From Xylaria sp. FL1777 (taxonomy: Eukaryota > Ascomycota > Sordariomycetes > Xylariales > Xylariaceae): 64,000 nt of DNA. Positions 11,960 through 24,766 of the stretch are shown here, piece by piece (the first letter of the stretch is position 1; every line of letters starts with the position of its first letter). The notes beneath the pieces were generated by a model. That model saw only the letters and a program-made list of their open reading frames with translations, had not been told where the DNA came from and did not search any database. Position numbers and translations under genes: made by a program. The stretch covers positions 434,001-498,000 of the forward strand of contig MU400512.1 in assembly GCA_022578965.1 (NCBI GenBank), given 5' to 3'.

Positions 11960-14900
11960 TCATACGCCAAAGGGCGCTTTTGGTCGTTTGAAAGGGTGTG
12001 CTTCGGTGTTCAATACCCAGTGATCCAAACTGATTAGGTTCGGCTCCGAGTACCTAAAGTTTAGAGAGGTTAGTCCTATGCTTGCCCTGCGAACCAAGTA
12101 CATTGGAGTTGGAAAACTTACAGTAGATAGAAGTATTTCAATGTTTCGGCGGTCCAGAAACTCTCCATCTCGTTCAATTGGTTTGTGTCGGTAGTCAACA
12201 CATTGCCGATAGCACTGCTGCCGGCTTCAGTTGTTGTGTACTGTACAATCGCCTCGAACATCTTCCAGCCCTTCTCCTGCCACTTCTTATCTCCAGTTAT
12301 TCTGTACATATACCAGACGGACTCGATGGCTTCAGGTCTTTTGATGCAACATGTCAGTACAGCTATCCACGGGACAGGAATTTAAAACCCTCTACAACAG
12401 GGACCGCTTGTCATGCGAGTAGGGGTGGGGAGGAAAGGGCAAGCTTACCGGAGAATGTATGCTTTCGAGTTCACGTCCAAGAAGCCTTTCGGTAGCTTCT
12501 CATTTTCGATCCTGTTGGCTACATATTCCTGATGAGATAATGGCCGTAGAGGATCTTTCTCTCTGTCCTCGCTCTTCTGCATTGGAATTTGGCCCTTTGT
12601 AGACCTTTCGAATCCAGGAGCTGGATCACTGTCTTCAAGATCCTCAGCTTCTACTGCAACAAATTTAGTGTTCTTGAAACCCGTAACGGAATCGCTGTCG
12701 ACTAAATCACTTTCGAGTTCTTCCGTACCAGAAACAGGGGCCCTCTTTTGAACCCAGACATCGTCGTGGTCTGCTTGGGAGCCTCTCGACAGCTTTTCAT
12801 CGAGGGCTGAGTTCTTTGGCTGCCCCATCTTGCTCTTCGTCTGAGCGAGGTTTTGCGCAGATTCTTTTTCCTCCCTTCCCTTCTCCTTTGCAGCCTTGGC
12901 TTTCGCCTTTCGCTTGAGATATTCCTGGACCTGCTCATCACGACTGTCAAACAAGGGGTCCAGAGCTTCCTCGTACATTGTCTGATTCCAATGACAATTT
13001 TTGGAATCAGAACAGGGTAGTACGTGGGCGCCTTCAGGCATTATACCAGTCGCCGTGCTTTCATACGCCCACACACAGCCTTCGGTGAGCTTCTCACCGA
13101 TTTCAACATCAGCTGGTACGTCGAAGATCTTTCCACCCATGCCAAACATGCCTCCAATGAAACAGGTGAGATGCGTAACTTCATACTGTGTTTTTGCATC
13201 GCTTTCAGGCTCCCCACCAGTAATGACTTTTGCGGAAAATAGTATATCGCGGTCATCTGGGACCATGGGCCGGTACAGCAGCCACTTTTTGACCGCCTCG
13301 CTAACCTTCAAGTGTAATTCTTTATATTTCGGCTCCAAACCACCGAGAAGCAACCATTGCTTAGGAAAATATTCATAGGTGGAATCTTGTGATCCACCCA
13401 TGCTATATTGCTGTGCTCCTAAACTACCTGATATCAATCCCTGAGATACGCATTCAGGTAGGGGACTCTCTTCAGCAATGGGTTCAAATTGGCTGGTTTT
13501 TGGATTTTTCTGCTTCTTAACATTAACATTTGGAGCAGAGTTTTTTCCGGAACGTTTTAGAAGAGACGACTTGGCTTTGTCAGGTTCGCCACGTCCGGTT
13601 TTTGCCTCCAGATCAGATTCAAGATCAAGCTCTTCGGCTTTTTTGGCAGTCGACCACGTATCTTCGGTGTCGTCACTGTCTATTTCGTCGTATGTCTCGG
13701 CTTCTACGGCATTTTGCGCGGCTTCAAGTTCTTTCTGGGCGGTGTAATTGCACCCACTGGCGTCAATGTGTTCAGGAAAAATACCAGGAATAGAGGTACC
13801 TCTTTCTTGCCATTCATAAAAGGCGTCTGTGATGCGTGCAACTGCATCGTAGTATCTATTTTCCTTGGTAATCTGAGCGAGGCGAGTGAACTCCATTGCA
13901 AGCGAACCTAGTTCGGCAACGCTAGCACTGGTACCAGCCCTCCTAGGTTTTGAGGCGAATTGGGGTTTCCAATTGTAGTAAAGCACGGGCATGCGATTTG
14001 GAGTGTCAAATACCCCCATCAGGATGTCGGCTAGTTCTAAGGCTTTCTCAAGCAGGATATCATGCCCGCTCCCTTTGCCGCCGCTTACATCATACGCAGC
14101 TAGTAATCCGCCGAGATACCGAATCGTAGTCTCGAAGACGGGAATTTCGGCACGTTTGCCAACGGTGAAGTCGATCTTTTCAACCTCTAGCAGAGCCTCC
14201 TCGAATTCATCTTCCATTCCCATGATCCACAGCGTATCGAGCGAATCAACCAGTGTAGCAGCCCATCCACAGAACGGGTCACGGAATTTTTTGGTGACGG
14301 GGCTTAGCTCGTCATGGCCCCTGGCATATTGCCAATAGCCTGCCCAACCACGCTCCATCTCAGCTTTGACCTGCTGTTGGCGTGCCTCACGCTTCTCCCG
14401 GGCCGCAGATGACTCTTTCTCGAAGGCATATTGTATAGTTGGTATTTTCTTAGGCTTTCCAGTGGGCAGAGGGATGACCTCTGACGCGGGGACCGGGAAG
14501 TGCTCGGGGACCTTCTTCCAATGGATGGCAGTAGGGATCGATTTTACGGGTTTCTTATCTACATCCTTGGCCCCTTGGCCAACACTTTTGTCTGGCACGT
14601 TGATGATAGGAGCGGTTTTGGCTTTGGTAGCCTCGTCATGATCGTAGGCTAGGACGCCAACCTCCTTAACAGGAACATCGAATTTAGGCGGGAGATCAAA
14701 GTCGGCATCGTTGTCGGCATCGTCATCGCCATCGTCATCGCCGTCAGCCGGTTGGAAACTTTTTAGGTCGGGGACTTTAACAGGAGGAATGGCCTTGTCG
14801 GGAATATCTAGTATACGCTGGGGGAGATCATTATCTTCACTAGAAAACCCCTTGGCTTTGGTATGGGATTGGGCTTGGCTATTGGCACCAGAGTTGCTTA

Positions 14901-15057
14901 GAGGCGGCGACTTGGACCTGGACGGGGGCGCGGCGGTATGGGGCAACGAGGCCGATACTGTCTCCCATTGCTCGCTGTTCTGGGCAACACGGACTAGCAG
15001 AAACACGACAATGGCAGCGAAAAAAACGTAATATCGGTACCTCCGTAGACGGAACAT
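11960..15057 (-). CDS. Class I alpha-1,2-mannosidase (GH47), large form with disordered inserts
   Basis: Three exons, 12449-15057, 12122-12337 and 11960-12053 (introns 111 and 68 nt), give 972 aa. The start at 15057 ([20 protein letters not shown]) makes a type II signal anchor: a short basic cytosolic tail and one membrane span; an upstream in-frame ATG at 15183 would bury it. GH47 signatures follow in order: [18 protein letters not shown] (from 234), catalytic-type Glu309 in [15 protein letters not shown] around Asp558, the conserved Cys pair 632 (LTCFIGGM) and 682 (LPC), RPEAIES with Glu872, and the calcium-binding NTEAHPF (Thr958) in the last exon. The enzyme should trim alpha-1,2-mannose from N-glycans in the ER/Golgi lumen. 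Unusual are a long low-complexity stem (30-230) and two charged inserts at about 440-545 and 695-850, which make it nearly twice the usual 500-600 aa. All key residues remain, so I expect activity. Confidence 0.93.
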
Positions 15058-18000
15058 AGCGACAGCAAGAAATGAATGTGGAGGAACCGGACGATCAGTT
15101 AAAGCAAGAGAGCAAGATAGCAAGATCGTTGAAATAAGGCGGTCTTTCTTCACGCGCGCCCGTAGCAAAATGGGCTTGTGCAACAGGAATATTAGTCAAG
15201 AATGGGTGCGATCATTTTCCTCCCGACGGCGAACAACATGGGATCGTAACCAAAGGTGCAGTTGGGTGCACTCGAGGCAAGACGTCGAGGCTGGGGCGAG
15301 TCGGGATCTGGCTCTCCTTGGATGGAGCGAGCAGGGGGCGTCGATGAAGTCGCAGATCGCGAATCCGGCAACAGCTAGCCGGCGAGGGACACAGACGGGG
15401 CAGAACACGGGGGAAACGAGACAAGGACAAGGAAAGGAGCGACTGGACAAAGTTCGCCCGTCGATTCTACCTGGAATTCTACCTGGAGACAAAAAAGGCC
15501 GGCCGTGGACGAGAGACGTCGCGAGGAAGGAGTGAGGCAGAACAAAATGGTGAACACACGGAGAGAACAGGTTGCGCTGACGAGGCGATGCGATGCAATA
15601 CTTGCCGATACTGTTGCGTACTGTACACATACGCAGTACATACAGAGACGCATAGAACAGTGATCACAGACTCCCTACCACGCTAATGTACAGTGAGTTC
15701 CAAGGTTGTTAGTAGGCAACCGGTTTGGCAGAGCTCGAAGCCTTCCATCGACCCTTCTCTTGGCTCTTGGCTCTTGGCTCTGTCTTGGCCCTTGGCACCG
15801 TATATTTAGTAGTTCCGGCTCTGCATCAGGCATGGACATTGTTGGAGCGAGGACGGCGTAAATCCGTAAATTAGACACGTCCCAAAGGAGAAAGCGTCTT
15901 ATGTTCGCCCGTAAACCGTCTTGGCGGGACTCCCGTGTTTTGCTGGACATTACGCATAGACAGCTTCAAAGGATACATACATGTATCATGTATGTAGGAC
16001 ACACAAACTATGTAGGTTGCACTTATACACACCTACATAGTGGTTTGTCCGATCACATGTGCCTCCGGATTAATTCTCAACGAAGGGAGCGAGTTGAAAG
16101 GCGAATGATGGAGAGGGAGAAAGCTCGGCCGCCTTCTCGGGTTAGAGAGGTACATGCCTAACCTAACCTACCTGTGTGGGGTACCTTACGCATAGGTACC
16201 GCTCCCTGGACTAAGGGAGTGGGCATTCAGTAGCCGAGATGGACACGAAAAGGGCGCAGGAAGAAATACAGGAGTCTAAAACATTGCCGAAAGCACCCAT
16301 GGAAGAGTAGAAATATACAAGTATCATAAAGGACTTTTCCTACGTGTACGTATATTCTACCAGCACAATTCGGGACCACTCGAGAGCTAGCAGTGTACAA
16401 GGCCGAGACAGTCTCTGATAGCACTTAAAGCTACATGTAGGTAGTATAGTACCTACCTAAAAGTACCCAACCCGGGTGAGATACACCACGCAGCAGGTTA
16501 CCTTAGCGTGTGCTAGGTAGTGTACAAAAATAGTTGGTAGGATGTGGCAATGCGGAGGTGGCAGGAACCATGTACCGTAACGGCTGCACGTGACTAGGTT
16601 CTTGTCTTAAATTCTTCAGCACTTTTAAATATACAATCAAGATAGGAGCAATTCGCCTGAATTGCAAATACCTAACTGCTCGGTTTTAACAATCGGATTA
16701 TCGGTAAGATTTAACCGACCATTTTACAGATCTGAATCTCCAATAAGTTGGCACTTTCTCCAAATCTTGCTATCAGGGATTGTCAAATCATGTGCCCCGA
16801 TCTTACTCTGAAGGTAGTAATAATCCGCCCACGGTGAATCTAGACCCTACTCCGGCCCTTGTATTTAATTTTTCTGCTCTTACACCATGTCAACACAAAT
16901 CGCTTACCATCTGCCTCAACTGCCCCAATTGGGCAGGCCTAGTGTCTAGGACAGAAAGATTCCGCATCTGGAAGCCTCGTGCACTACAAGGCTTGTGGTA
17001 CCGATACCTACTCTGTACTCGATCGAAATTCGTCTAGTACACTACACCTACTGTAGGAACGTCTCGTGGGATTCCCTCTCCCCTCTCTCCCCTCCCTTTC
17101 AGGGTCTAAAACAGGCGTCGATCATTTTGCGGGGTGCATGGCGCGACAGATGATCGTGACGCTCGATCAGCTGTGTACCCTGATCGTGGGGTGGCCATAT
17201 GGGCACCCTCCAAGTTCAAGACCGTGGTCTTCCATGTCCCGATGGCGAGCTTCAGTATCAAGCGAGGCGTCAAGGGCTTCTTATAAGTCTTCGGTGGCCG
17301 TAAAGCTCATCTATCTAATGCAACGTGGTATCGGCTGCGAGCAGGATATGCTCGATGTAATGTAAGCCTTTGTATTCCGCCGGAAGCCCCCCAAAGAAAG
17401 CATGCCGGGTATTCCAGTCCACAAGACTAGTCAACTTTCATGCCATCATGCACCAGCAGTTCTTGGCCTCAACGGTACTGGCCCGAACACTGGCCTTGGT
17501 CTGAGGTACCATACAGTAGCATACTGCGTATCCAAGACAACCCTTGCTCCCCCACCTACCACAAACTCCGAGAGCTCTGTTGTCAACCATCGCCCAGCGG
17601 GGTTCTCCAATCTTGCATGTTCTCTGGTTTTCCCCATCCTGGGCATGCACACAGAATGAACTAATCCTCGAAATAGCGGAGAGAGGAAAGCTTGACGCCA
17701 AATAGCCGCAAAATGCCCCTTGTTCTTTTTTTTTGTTTTCGTTTTTTCCCACTTTTCTCGTTTCCTGCTTAGCAGCAACGTCTCAGGATTGTCATAGGAC
17801 AGATCTTGCGGGGAAGTTTGATGTCCCTCAGGATGGAAGCCTATTCAGCGGCTCGTGCGGCCTCTTGACTAGATTTTGGGATTTTGGGTTTTGCCATGCC
17901 GCATATGCCAAGCTGTATCACCCTTCATTCATTCGTCTGCGGGGTGATTGGGAAACTATCACGGGGCGTCGCATTATGTTCGCCGCCAATGGTCGCGGCA

Positions 18001-18718
18001 GAAGGGTTTCGACCAACAGCTGTCTTTGCCAATGGTCCTTGGCCCCTCCACGTGTGACAGTGGATATCCCTGCTGAGGTGCAGAGCAGGAATGGCCTGAG
18101 TCCCTGACATCTGGGCCACTCAGGGTGCGGAATGAGACCCTGTCGCATGGGTTGCCGGCCTGACCCGGCTGACTCGGCTGACTCGGCGACGTCACGTACG
18201 GCCACGTCAGACAGGGCAGACAGCGCACGTCTCCCCGACAAAACCCCAGAGGCACCTCAGTCAGACCCCAATTGGGTCTTTGTCCTGCTTTCTCCTCGTT
18301 ACAACGCTTCCCATTGCATCAACCGATCCCCGATCTGTACAACGTCGATCCAATCCCCCCACGACAGCGCAAAGTCCCACGGAATCACGGTACGGTATAG
18401 CGGATCACATCCTTTAGAAGGGGGCTCTCCGTTCTCGCTGCTCTTACCATTCGCCATCATATGATGGCGTCGACAAAAACCCAACCTGTTGATCTTACTC
18501 ACCCATATTAGTATTCACGAACAACTCTACTCTGAGCTGGCTACGACCTAGACACCTACAGCTAATATAGCACCAAAACCCTTCAAGGCGGCTGGCGAAC
18601 ATCTGAGGGCTACACACGTGAGGTCTCATCATCATCAAACTCAGGTTGGACAACAAATACTCGGTCTCAGAAACCCTTCACACCCAAGTCCCTAGGTTAG
18701 GCGAAGCAAGCATTTGAA
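15058..18718. other. Large intergenic region upstream of the mannosidase
   Basis: 3.7 kb between the mannosidase and the small orphan gene, which are transcribed away from each other. It holds GC-rich stretches with overlapping frames on both strands (15170-15660, 17400-18500), none convincing. Features seen: a three-copy 7-bp tandem repeat at 15758-15778, a palindrome-like ATACATGTATCATGTATG stretch near 15975-15995 and short GGCTGACTC direct repeats at about 18167-18185. Confidence 0.45.
15758..15778 (+). repeat. Tandem repeat (TCTTGGC)x3
   Basis: Three perfect 7-bp copies, followed by imperfect TCTTGGCCCTTGG. It lies about 700 bp upstream of the mannosidase start. Function unknown. Confidence 0.85.
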
Positions 18719-19024
18719 ATGCACGCACTATCCAGCTCTCCTCCGTCACGACCCAAGGGTATCCTCAAAAAGCCGAGCGGTCTAGATCTCCATACGAGAC
18801 CTCGGAGTTTATCAACAGCATCGAAAAAGAGCGCGGTCTTCGATGATGTCGCCCGAGACATTGTGACCGGCGCAGAGGTGCCACAAAGTCCGATCCACTC
18901 CTCCGAGTACCGCGCTTTTCACAAGGAGTACCGCCAGGAAGCTGGAAGAGCTCTCTTGCTCGCCAAGATCGACGGAATGTATGATGATGTCGTTCGACGC
19001 CTGGAAGTGAAGGTGGAATCATAG
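18719..19024 (+). CDS. Small orphan protein with KGILKK motif
   Basis: Not assigned to a family. A single-exon ATG..TAG frame of 101 codons. The N-terminus is Ser/Pro-rich and carries RPKGILKKPSG (residues 11-21); KGILK is the short PP1-docking motif of inhibitor-2/Glc8 proteins, but the second and third inhibitor-2 motifs are not evident, so this could be coincidence. Residues 30-50 are Ser-rich, and the C-terminal half (about 58-98) is a strongly helical, charged segment (EYRAFHKEYRQEAGRALLLA). The codon use is that of a coding region and the GC content is higher than in the flanks. It may be a small regulatory or chromatin/kinetochore protein; the function is unknown. Gene-free DNA of 3.7 and 4.0 kb lies on its two sides. 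Confidence 0.6.
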   Translation: MHALSSSPPSRPKGILKKPSGLDLHTRPRSLSTASKKSAVFDDVARDIVTGAEVPQSPIHSSEYRAFHKEYRQEAGRALLLAKIDGMYDDVVRRLEVKVES

Positions 19025-22000
19025 CACAAACGACCTTTTCCTTTTCACGCGACCACACGAAGGTTGGACTCGAGATATCAAACGACAGATTCCGTCACGG
19101 CGTTATGCTGGAATGGTGTATAACAGTGTCATTTGGCTTTAATACATAACCCCCTGAACTACAGGCGCGTCGACGAACTTTCCGCATTCCCTTGTGCAAT
19201 ACCGCCCTCACGACGGTCGCATTGTATGTTGGTGGCTGTCGAATTCCGCACGGCGTTGCCTTGTTCCCTTGTTGGATCAAGCCGCAAGTACGCCAACACG
19301 GCCATCACCGTTGTAAGTTTGGATGGAAAACAGTCATGTTGAATAGATCTATAGGAGAAGTTGAGCCTGAGAAGATCAGTGTTATGGGGAAGTGTAAGCT
19401 AAGACGGATCGGTTTTGGTCCGAGATTGCCTTTGCGCCGTACGTTTTGAGAGGAGATGTTCACGTACAATATTTTGTGCTATAACCAGAATACCCCTCAA
19501 TATATTCCTGCCCAGCCTACTACACTGCCCTTTCATTATCGACACCTGCCCTAGCGTCTACTGTTGATGTTTTTGGCCTTACTGTCGGGACGCAAAGTTG
19601 GTGTCATTATATTTACTCCGGCATCCTGTACCACGAGCCAAGCACCCTCGAGGATCCCTATACCGCGATTGCCGCCATCTCGATTCGCCCCGAGCCTCGT
19701 GACCCAGCCTACGCGTGTCATGCCATGGGTTTCATGGCTTGATGTGCACTGAGCCATGAAAAATTCGATGCCTACGCAATACTGGGTATCAGCCCTGCAT
19801 AGTGCGGTTTCCGTCTGGAAAGTCCCGATCCTTCTAACGACGCACGTGCTCTCGCTCAAAACTCATGGACAAGAGCTCGAACCTGGCAGCACAGGGTGTT
19901 CTCATGTTAGGATAACGCCGCAGAATTCCTGCCGACGTGTCCTCCTTATCTAGAGCCAAGCCATGCACTGCTCGCCAGGGCTCGCGGGAATCGGCCAAGA
20001 TTTCCCCGCTAACACCCCCAAAAGCAGCGGAACTGCCGACGATTGTTTGCCCAGATTCCACGACATGAGAACTAGCGAAAGAGATTGGCTGCCACATTGT
20101 TTTATCGTGACCTAATTGTCAGCTCACTTCGGTTCTAGCTCGGGTATCGTGAGCTCGCGTCTTAAGAATCCCACGGTGTCATATTTACGTCCGATCCATT
20201 CATATCGCCAATTTGAACACGGAACAGTTCGCCTACAGAGTCCTTCCCAAGCAGGATGTTACCAAGCAGTGCGACGTCCTGTAAAGTCGCATTTACTGCT
20301 TACCGTGGTCGATTTGAAATGCCTCTAACATCCAGTATCAATGGTATCTTCTTGCTGAGGCGAGAATGTGATTTCTATCAGTCTATGACTAATTTAGTGA
20401 ACTGGCTACTTAAGTGGTAACTTCGAGCCGGCTGTGCTTCTTGATATTTAGATCGCTCAGTCTCGAATTGAACAAGGAAAACCCTCGGGATTTAATCGCG
20501 GTGACTGGGCTCGTGACAGAAGTTTCTACCGTGCTATTGCGAGCGGGGTGAGCATCTTAGGACGCTTAAGGTAAGGTTCTTGGTCATCGTGAATAGGCCA
20601 TTTGAGAGAGATAGGTTAAACGATGTGGCGATGAGTGTATTGCGGAGAAGGGATGACGTCCCACGTGTAGATCTGTCAACGGGCAACACAGCACATGAGC
20701 AAAACTCCAAGTCTACCGAAGTCCTTTATGAACTGTTGGAAGCAGCGCAGCAACCCGTGTCGTTGATCAAGGGCGGCCGCTATATCGTCAAGAGTGCGAT
20801 GTAACGATGCACGCGGACTGCTCATCCAAGTAAGTAAATAATTTACTTACCTATGGTATGTAGACATAATCGATGGGTTGCATCAGATTCCAAATATTAT
20901 TCCCACTTTTCACCAATGTCTGAAAATAAACTTGTGACTGTTTTTTGCATCAACTAGCACTTGGTGAATTGGCAGTCCGGCATATACAGTTAATACGTCA
21001 ATCGGAATATTTCACGTTTCGCGAAGACATTGGCCTTTCGAGCCAGAACACGTTGTTAGCCGTTAGGCACCATACAGCAATGGTAGCATATAGGGTAGCA
21101 GAATCTCTATTTTCACATGCATGAGACTTGGGCTGACATGCGACAGGCTACCAGTATTTTACAAGAAACATATATAGATCTATAGGGCCTTTTCAATCCT
21201 TTACTTCCCCGATTGGTTGTTCCCTGGAAAGCTCAATCAATAAGCGTGAGACTCTTCGTGCGTAGGTTTTCAGCGTGAAATTCCCACGTCGCTCTCAATT
21301 CCCGATGCCTCTTAGCTTACTTATTGGGAGTAGCGACCGTCTTTTTAAAGTCTCATAAGTTCTTATATCAAGCTTTATTTTACAACAATTCCTATCATCT
21401 TCCTCTCTCCATCCTTAATTCTGTTGTTGTTGTTGTTGTTTCCCTTCTTCGTCTTGAGAAGTCCACTTCGGATTTACGTCATGCATACACTATTATCTAG
21501 ACGAGAATCATATGATTTCCGTACCCGTAATGGGTGGCCAAAATTTCTCTCCTCTACAGCAGGCTCAGGCTCACCAACATGACTCAGTGGATAGCTACAG
21601 CAGTTCAGGAACTTAAAAAAAAAAAAAAGAACCCCAAGTCCTCGATTGCGGCTTTACACTTATATGATACCAATCTGAATTACTAGCTGACACTAGTGGA
21701 CTATCCCTTTGGCAAGTAGGTAGGTATTTCAACTATTTCAACTCCATCACCATACATACTTATTGACCCAGTCCTCTAACCCATACGAGTTACCTACCCT
21801 TGCTAACATGAGTGGCGTTATTACAGCTTTTATGCTTCTTCGATATTACAAATGCATTCGGCTTTTATTGGTCCTTGAGGAATAAGAGTACTACAGTGGC
21901 AGTCGGTGTGAGTTGAGTTCCCTGTAGCGGAGTGTATGCTGTGGAACGGAAAGAGGAGTAGGAGGTAGTTATCATACTCAATTCTGGTGTGTAAAATGCC

Positions 22001-23015
22001 TACATGGACTACCCTTGCCCCTAGGGACTAGACCAACTTACGTGTAGCTCAACACATGTGCATCATGTCCCTGTTTAGTGCTTACGTAAAGCCACGGAGG
22101 TGAAATAACTTGCCAAAGGGATGTAGGACTTAGTGTATGTATTTAATTAGCCGGTTTTAATGTGGGCACTGAGCGTTGCGAACAACAAGAGACGGTTGTG
22201 CATTGTGTAGCTATATATACATAACCATGTGCTTTCTCTTTCAAATAATTTGATATTGCTGAACAAAAATCAGCCCAGTGACCCCGTGTTTCGGATCGCC
22301 GGACATTTTTACCTAGCTACCTTGGGTATTACCGATAGTCCTGTGAGTGAAGAAGAAGAACCGGCAGAAGGTCTGTTTCCACTAATAGCCGCCGCCTCTT
22401 CCTCTTGTTGGTTTGACCCTGGCCCCATCAAGACGTGAACAGTAATCAGGCCATGCTTACAGTAGCTCAAAAGTACGTAGTATCTGTGTCTACACTACCT
22501 ACAGTAGCTCAAGTACCGAGAGTATGGTCACAACTATCTATGCGTAACATAGTGGCGCTTCAACTGTAGAGATAGGGGTTAGCAGTTGTCAAATAACTAT
22601 GCGTGAAGACCAATGAGAAGAACTACATCTAAATAACCTCCTTACATACTGTATATGAGTTATAACTATTTGTTATCTCCCTTTCCTTTGTACCTTAGGT
22701 ACAGCACCTTGATCTCACCCAAGTGGGTATAGCGGGTAAGGAAAAGTTGTTAGGAGGCCCTCAGAAGTGGCAGCATCTCTCGGTAGGCTAGCATTTATTA
22801 TGTAGCTGGAGGATACCACCGTTGCTCACTGGAAAACCAACATTTCAACCAACACTAACATAACTACCTATCGCCCCTCGTTTCCTCACCTTTCCCCCTC
22901 CCTTATTAGCCATTTCTGCACCTGGCCGAGACAAACCCCTGTGCTTAGCGTTACAGTGATTGCCGGGAGTTCACGCGACAGTGACCGTAGCCTGTTGTGT
23001 CCTTACAAGAGCGGC
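19025..23015. other. Largest gene-free block
   Basis: 4.0 kb. Minus-strand frames between 19551 and 20097 read partly like protein but do not join through convincing splice sites. A 74-codon frame at 20580-20804 has no motif. From 20830 on the DNA is AT-rich with microsatellites and runs of 'aggtaggtat/ctacctac' type. The P450 promoter occupies the right end. Confidence 0.45.
21422..21440 (+). repeat. (TGT)n microsatellite
   Basis: Six consecutive TGT/TTG units in non-coding DNA; a 14-nt poly(A) run follows at about 21615. Confidence 0.8.
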
Positions 23016-24766
23016 ATGGCGGGGTTCATGGCTGACCTAGCATTGCGCGACCAGCCTTTGATTGGTGTAGCTGTGCTACTCGCGGTCGTCTGGGCAGTCC
23101 AGCATTTCTTCTTCACGGTTCGATATCCGTCAAATCTGCCTAGGATCGGTGGCAAGTCCTACTTCAGTCTACGGACACGATGGAGGTATCACACTGATGC
23201 TCGCGGGCTCTACAAGGAAGTCTATGAAAATGTGTGTGTTGCTTATACCAGAATCCTGTAACTGGCGGTGTCTTCTTACTGTCCCCTTATCGCTGAACAT
23301 GGACGTGTAGTACTCGAAGAAGGGCAAGACAGTGCTAGTCCCTGCACTCGCCTTCAATGACAATATCATCCTGCCGCCGAGCGCCATGCGCTGGCTACAG
23401 CGCCAGCCCGAGCGTCTGTTAAATGCGGGCGTCCAGCAGACTGAAACTATTCAGCCCTTTTACGGCTTTGGTCACAATAAGTTCATCGACGATCCTTGGG
23501 GCGGAATGCTCGTGAAGACGGATCTCAACGCCGTTCTAGAGAATGTCTGTGCCGCTATGAATGACGAGTTGGGCCTTGCCATCGATTCTCACTTCGGAAC
23601 CGACACTACGGCCTGGAAGGAGATCAATCTAATGCCTACGATTCGTATGATTGTAGCACAAGCCGCCACTCGCTTCACCTTGGGGGGCTCGCCCATCGGT
23701 CGTAAACTATGTAAGTTAGATGCACCAGTCCATCGTAGAAATTGAGCATCCGCTAATACTATATACAGGTACAAACAAGGAGTATCTGCAAGCATGTCTC
23801 GACATCGCGGATGCGCTTGTGGTAAGCGCCGGAGTAAGTGGCGCAAGCCCGAAGCTTCTAAGACCAATCTTGGGCCGCCTTGGCGGTCTCTCCGCTAAGC
23901 GACAAATTAAAGACCTGGAGAAGTACTTCGAGCCGGTGTATCGAGAGCGAATGAAGATACTGGAAAGGGAGGCTACGGACCCAGACATGGAGAAGATAGA
24001 GGACCACCTTCAGATAATGCTACGCTTTGGTTTAAAGGAACGTCGGGACGAAGCACTTAGTCTACACGACATGACTAAGAGGCTATGCGTCGCCAACTTC
24101 GGTTCGATGCACCAGACGAGCATCCAAGTTGTGAACATGCTTGTCAATATCATAGACTCAGATGCCGAGTTCGACACCGTCTCGATCTTACGTGATGAGG
24201 TCGCGCGAGTCATTGGCGACGACAAGAACTGTGCTTGGAACAAGACTAAGGTAGGAGCCATGACGCGGGCTGACAGTGTAGCTCGTGAGACACTTCGACT
24301 ACACTCTTTCTCATCACGTGGTGTGGCGCGTAAGGTAATGAGCGACGGAGTAGTGACAGAAGATGGCATCGCTCTCCCCAAGGGAGCAACAGTCTCATTC
24401 ATCGCATACTGGGCGCAGACCGACGGTGATGCATTCGAGAACCCGTTCAAGTACGACCCGTTCCGATTCTCGCGCACTCGCGAGGCAGAGATGGACGAGC
24501 AGGGGAAACCAGGTCTCACTAGTCTGAGCTTCGTGTCGACGAGTTCGCAGTACCTCGGGTTTAGCCACGGGAAACACGCCTGTCCCGGCCGGTACCTCGT
24601 GGACTTCGAGCTCAAGATGATTATCGCGTATATGTTGATGAACTACGATATGGAGTTCCCGCCGGAATACAATGGCAAAAGACCACAGAATCATTGGGTT
24701 ACAGAAGCCATCTTTCCCCCAGAAGATGTTAGGATGAGGATTAAAAGAAAAGAGCGTGCAGGATAG
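23016..24766 (+). CDS. Cytochrome P450 monooxygenase
   Basis: Three exons, 23016-23231, 23311-23710 and 23769-24766 (introns 79 and 58 nt), give 537 aa. I start at the ATG at 23016 (MAGFMADLALRDQPL) because the frame upstream has only a GTG. Residues about 12-33 are the ER membrane anchor. P450 landmarks: the I-helix region around NFGSMHQTS (about 313), which is atypical in having Met-His where AGxxTT-type enzymes have acidic or small residues, ETLR (Glu379, Arg382) of the K-helix, and the haem loop FSHGKHACPGR with Cys477. The overall pattern is closest to the fungal ent-kaurene oxidase/gibberellin-type group, which acts on terpenoids and related hydrophobic compounds, but substrate is not deducible. 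It needs a P450 reductase. It lies tail to tail with the DHA2 exporter, 1.7 kb away. Confidence 0.93.

Noticed and set aside
15058..15183. 42-residue N-terminal extension of the mannosidase (ATG at 15183)
   Set aside because: It would place a long segment before the signal anchor; the ATG at 15057 gives the normal type II topology.
16155..16175. Telomere-like CCTAACCTAA
   Set aside because: Only about two units, no TTAGGG array; part of the common short CTACCT-type runs of this genome.
19551..20097. Minus-strand gene in the 19-20 kb region
   Set aside because: Two adjoining frames read partly like protein, but no splice site joins them and nothing is recognisable.
22941..23015. Upstream extension of the P450
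   Set aside because: Begins with GTG; the in-frame ATG at 23016 has a better context and directly precedes the membrane anchor.
24010..24615. 201-codon minus-strand frame
   Set aside because: Antisense of the third P450 exon; Ser/Arg-rich composition typical of a shadow frame.
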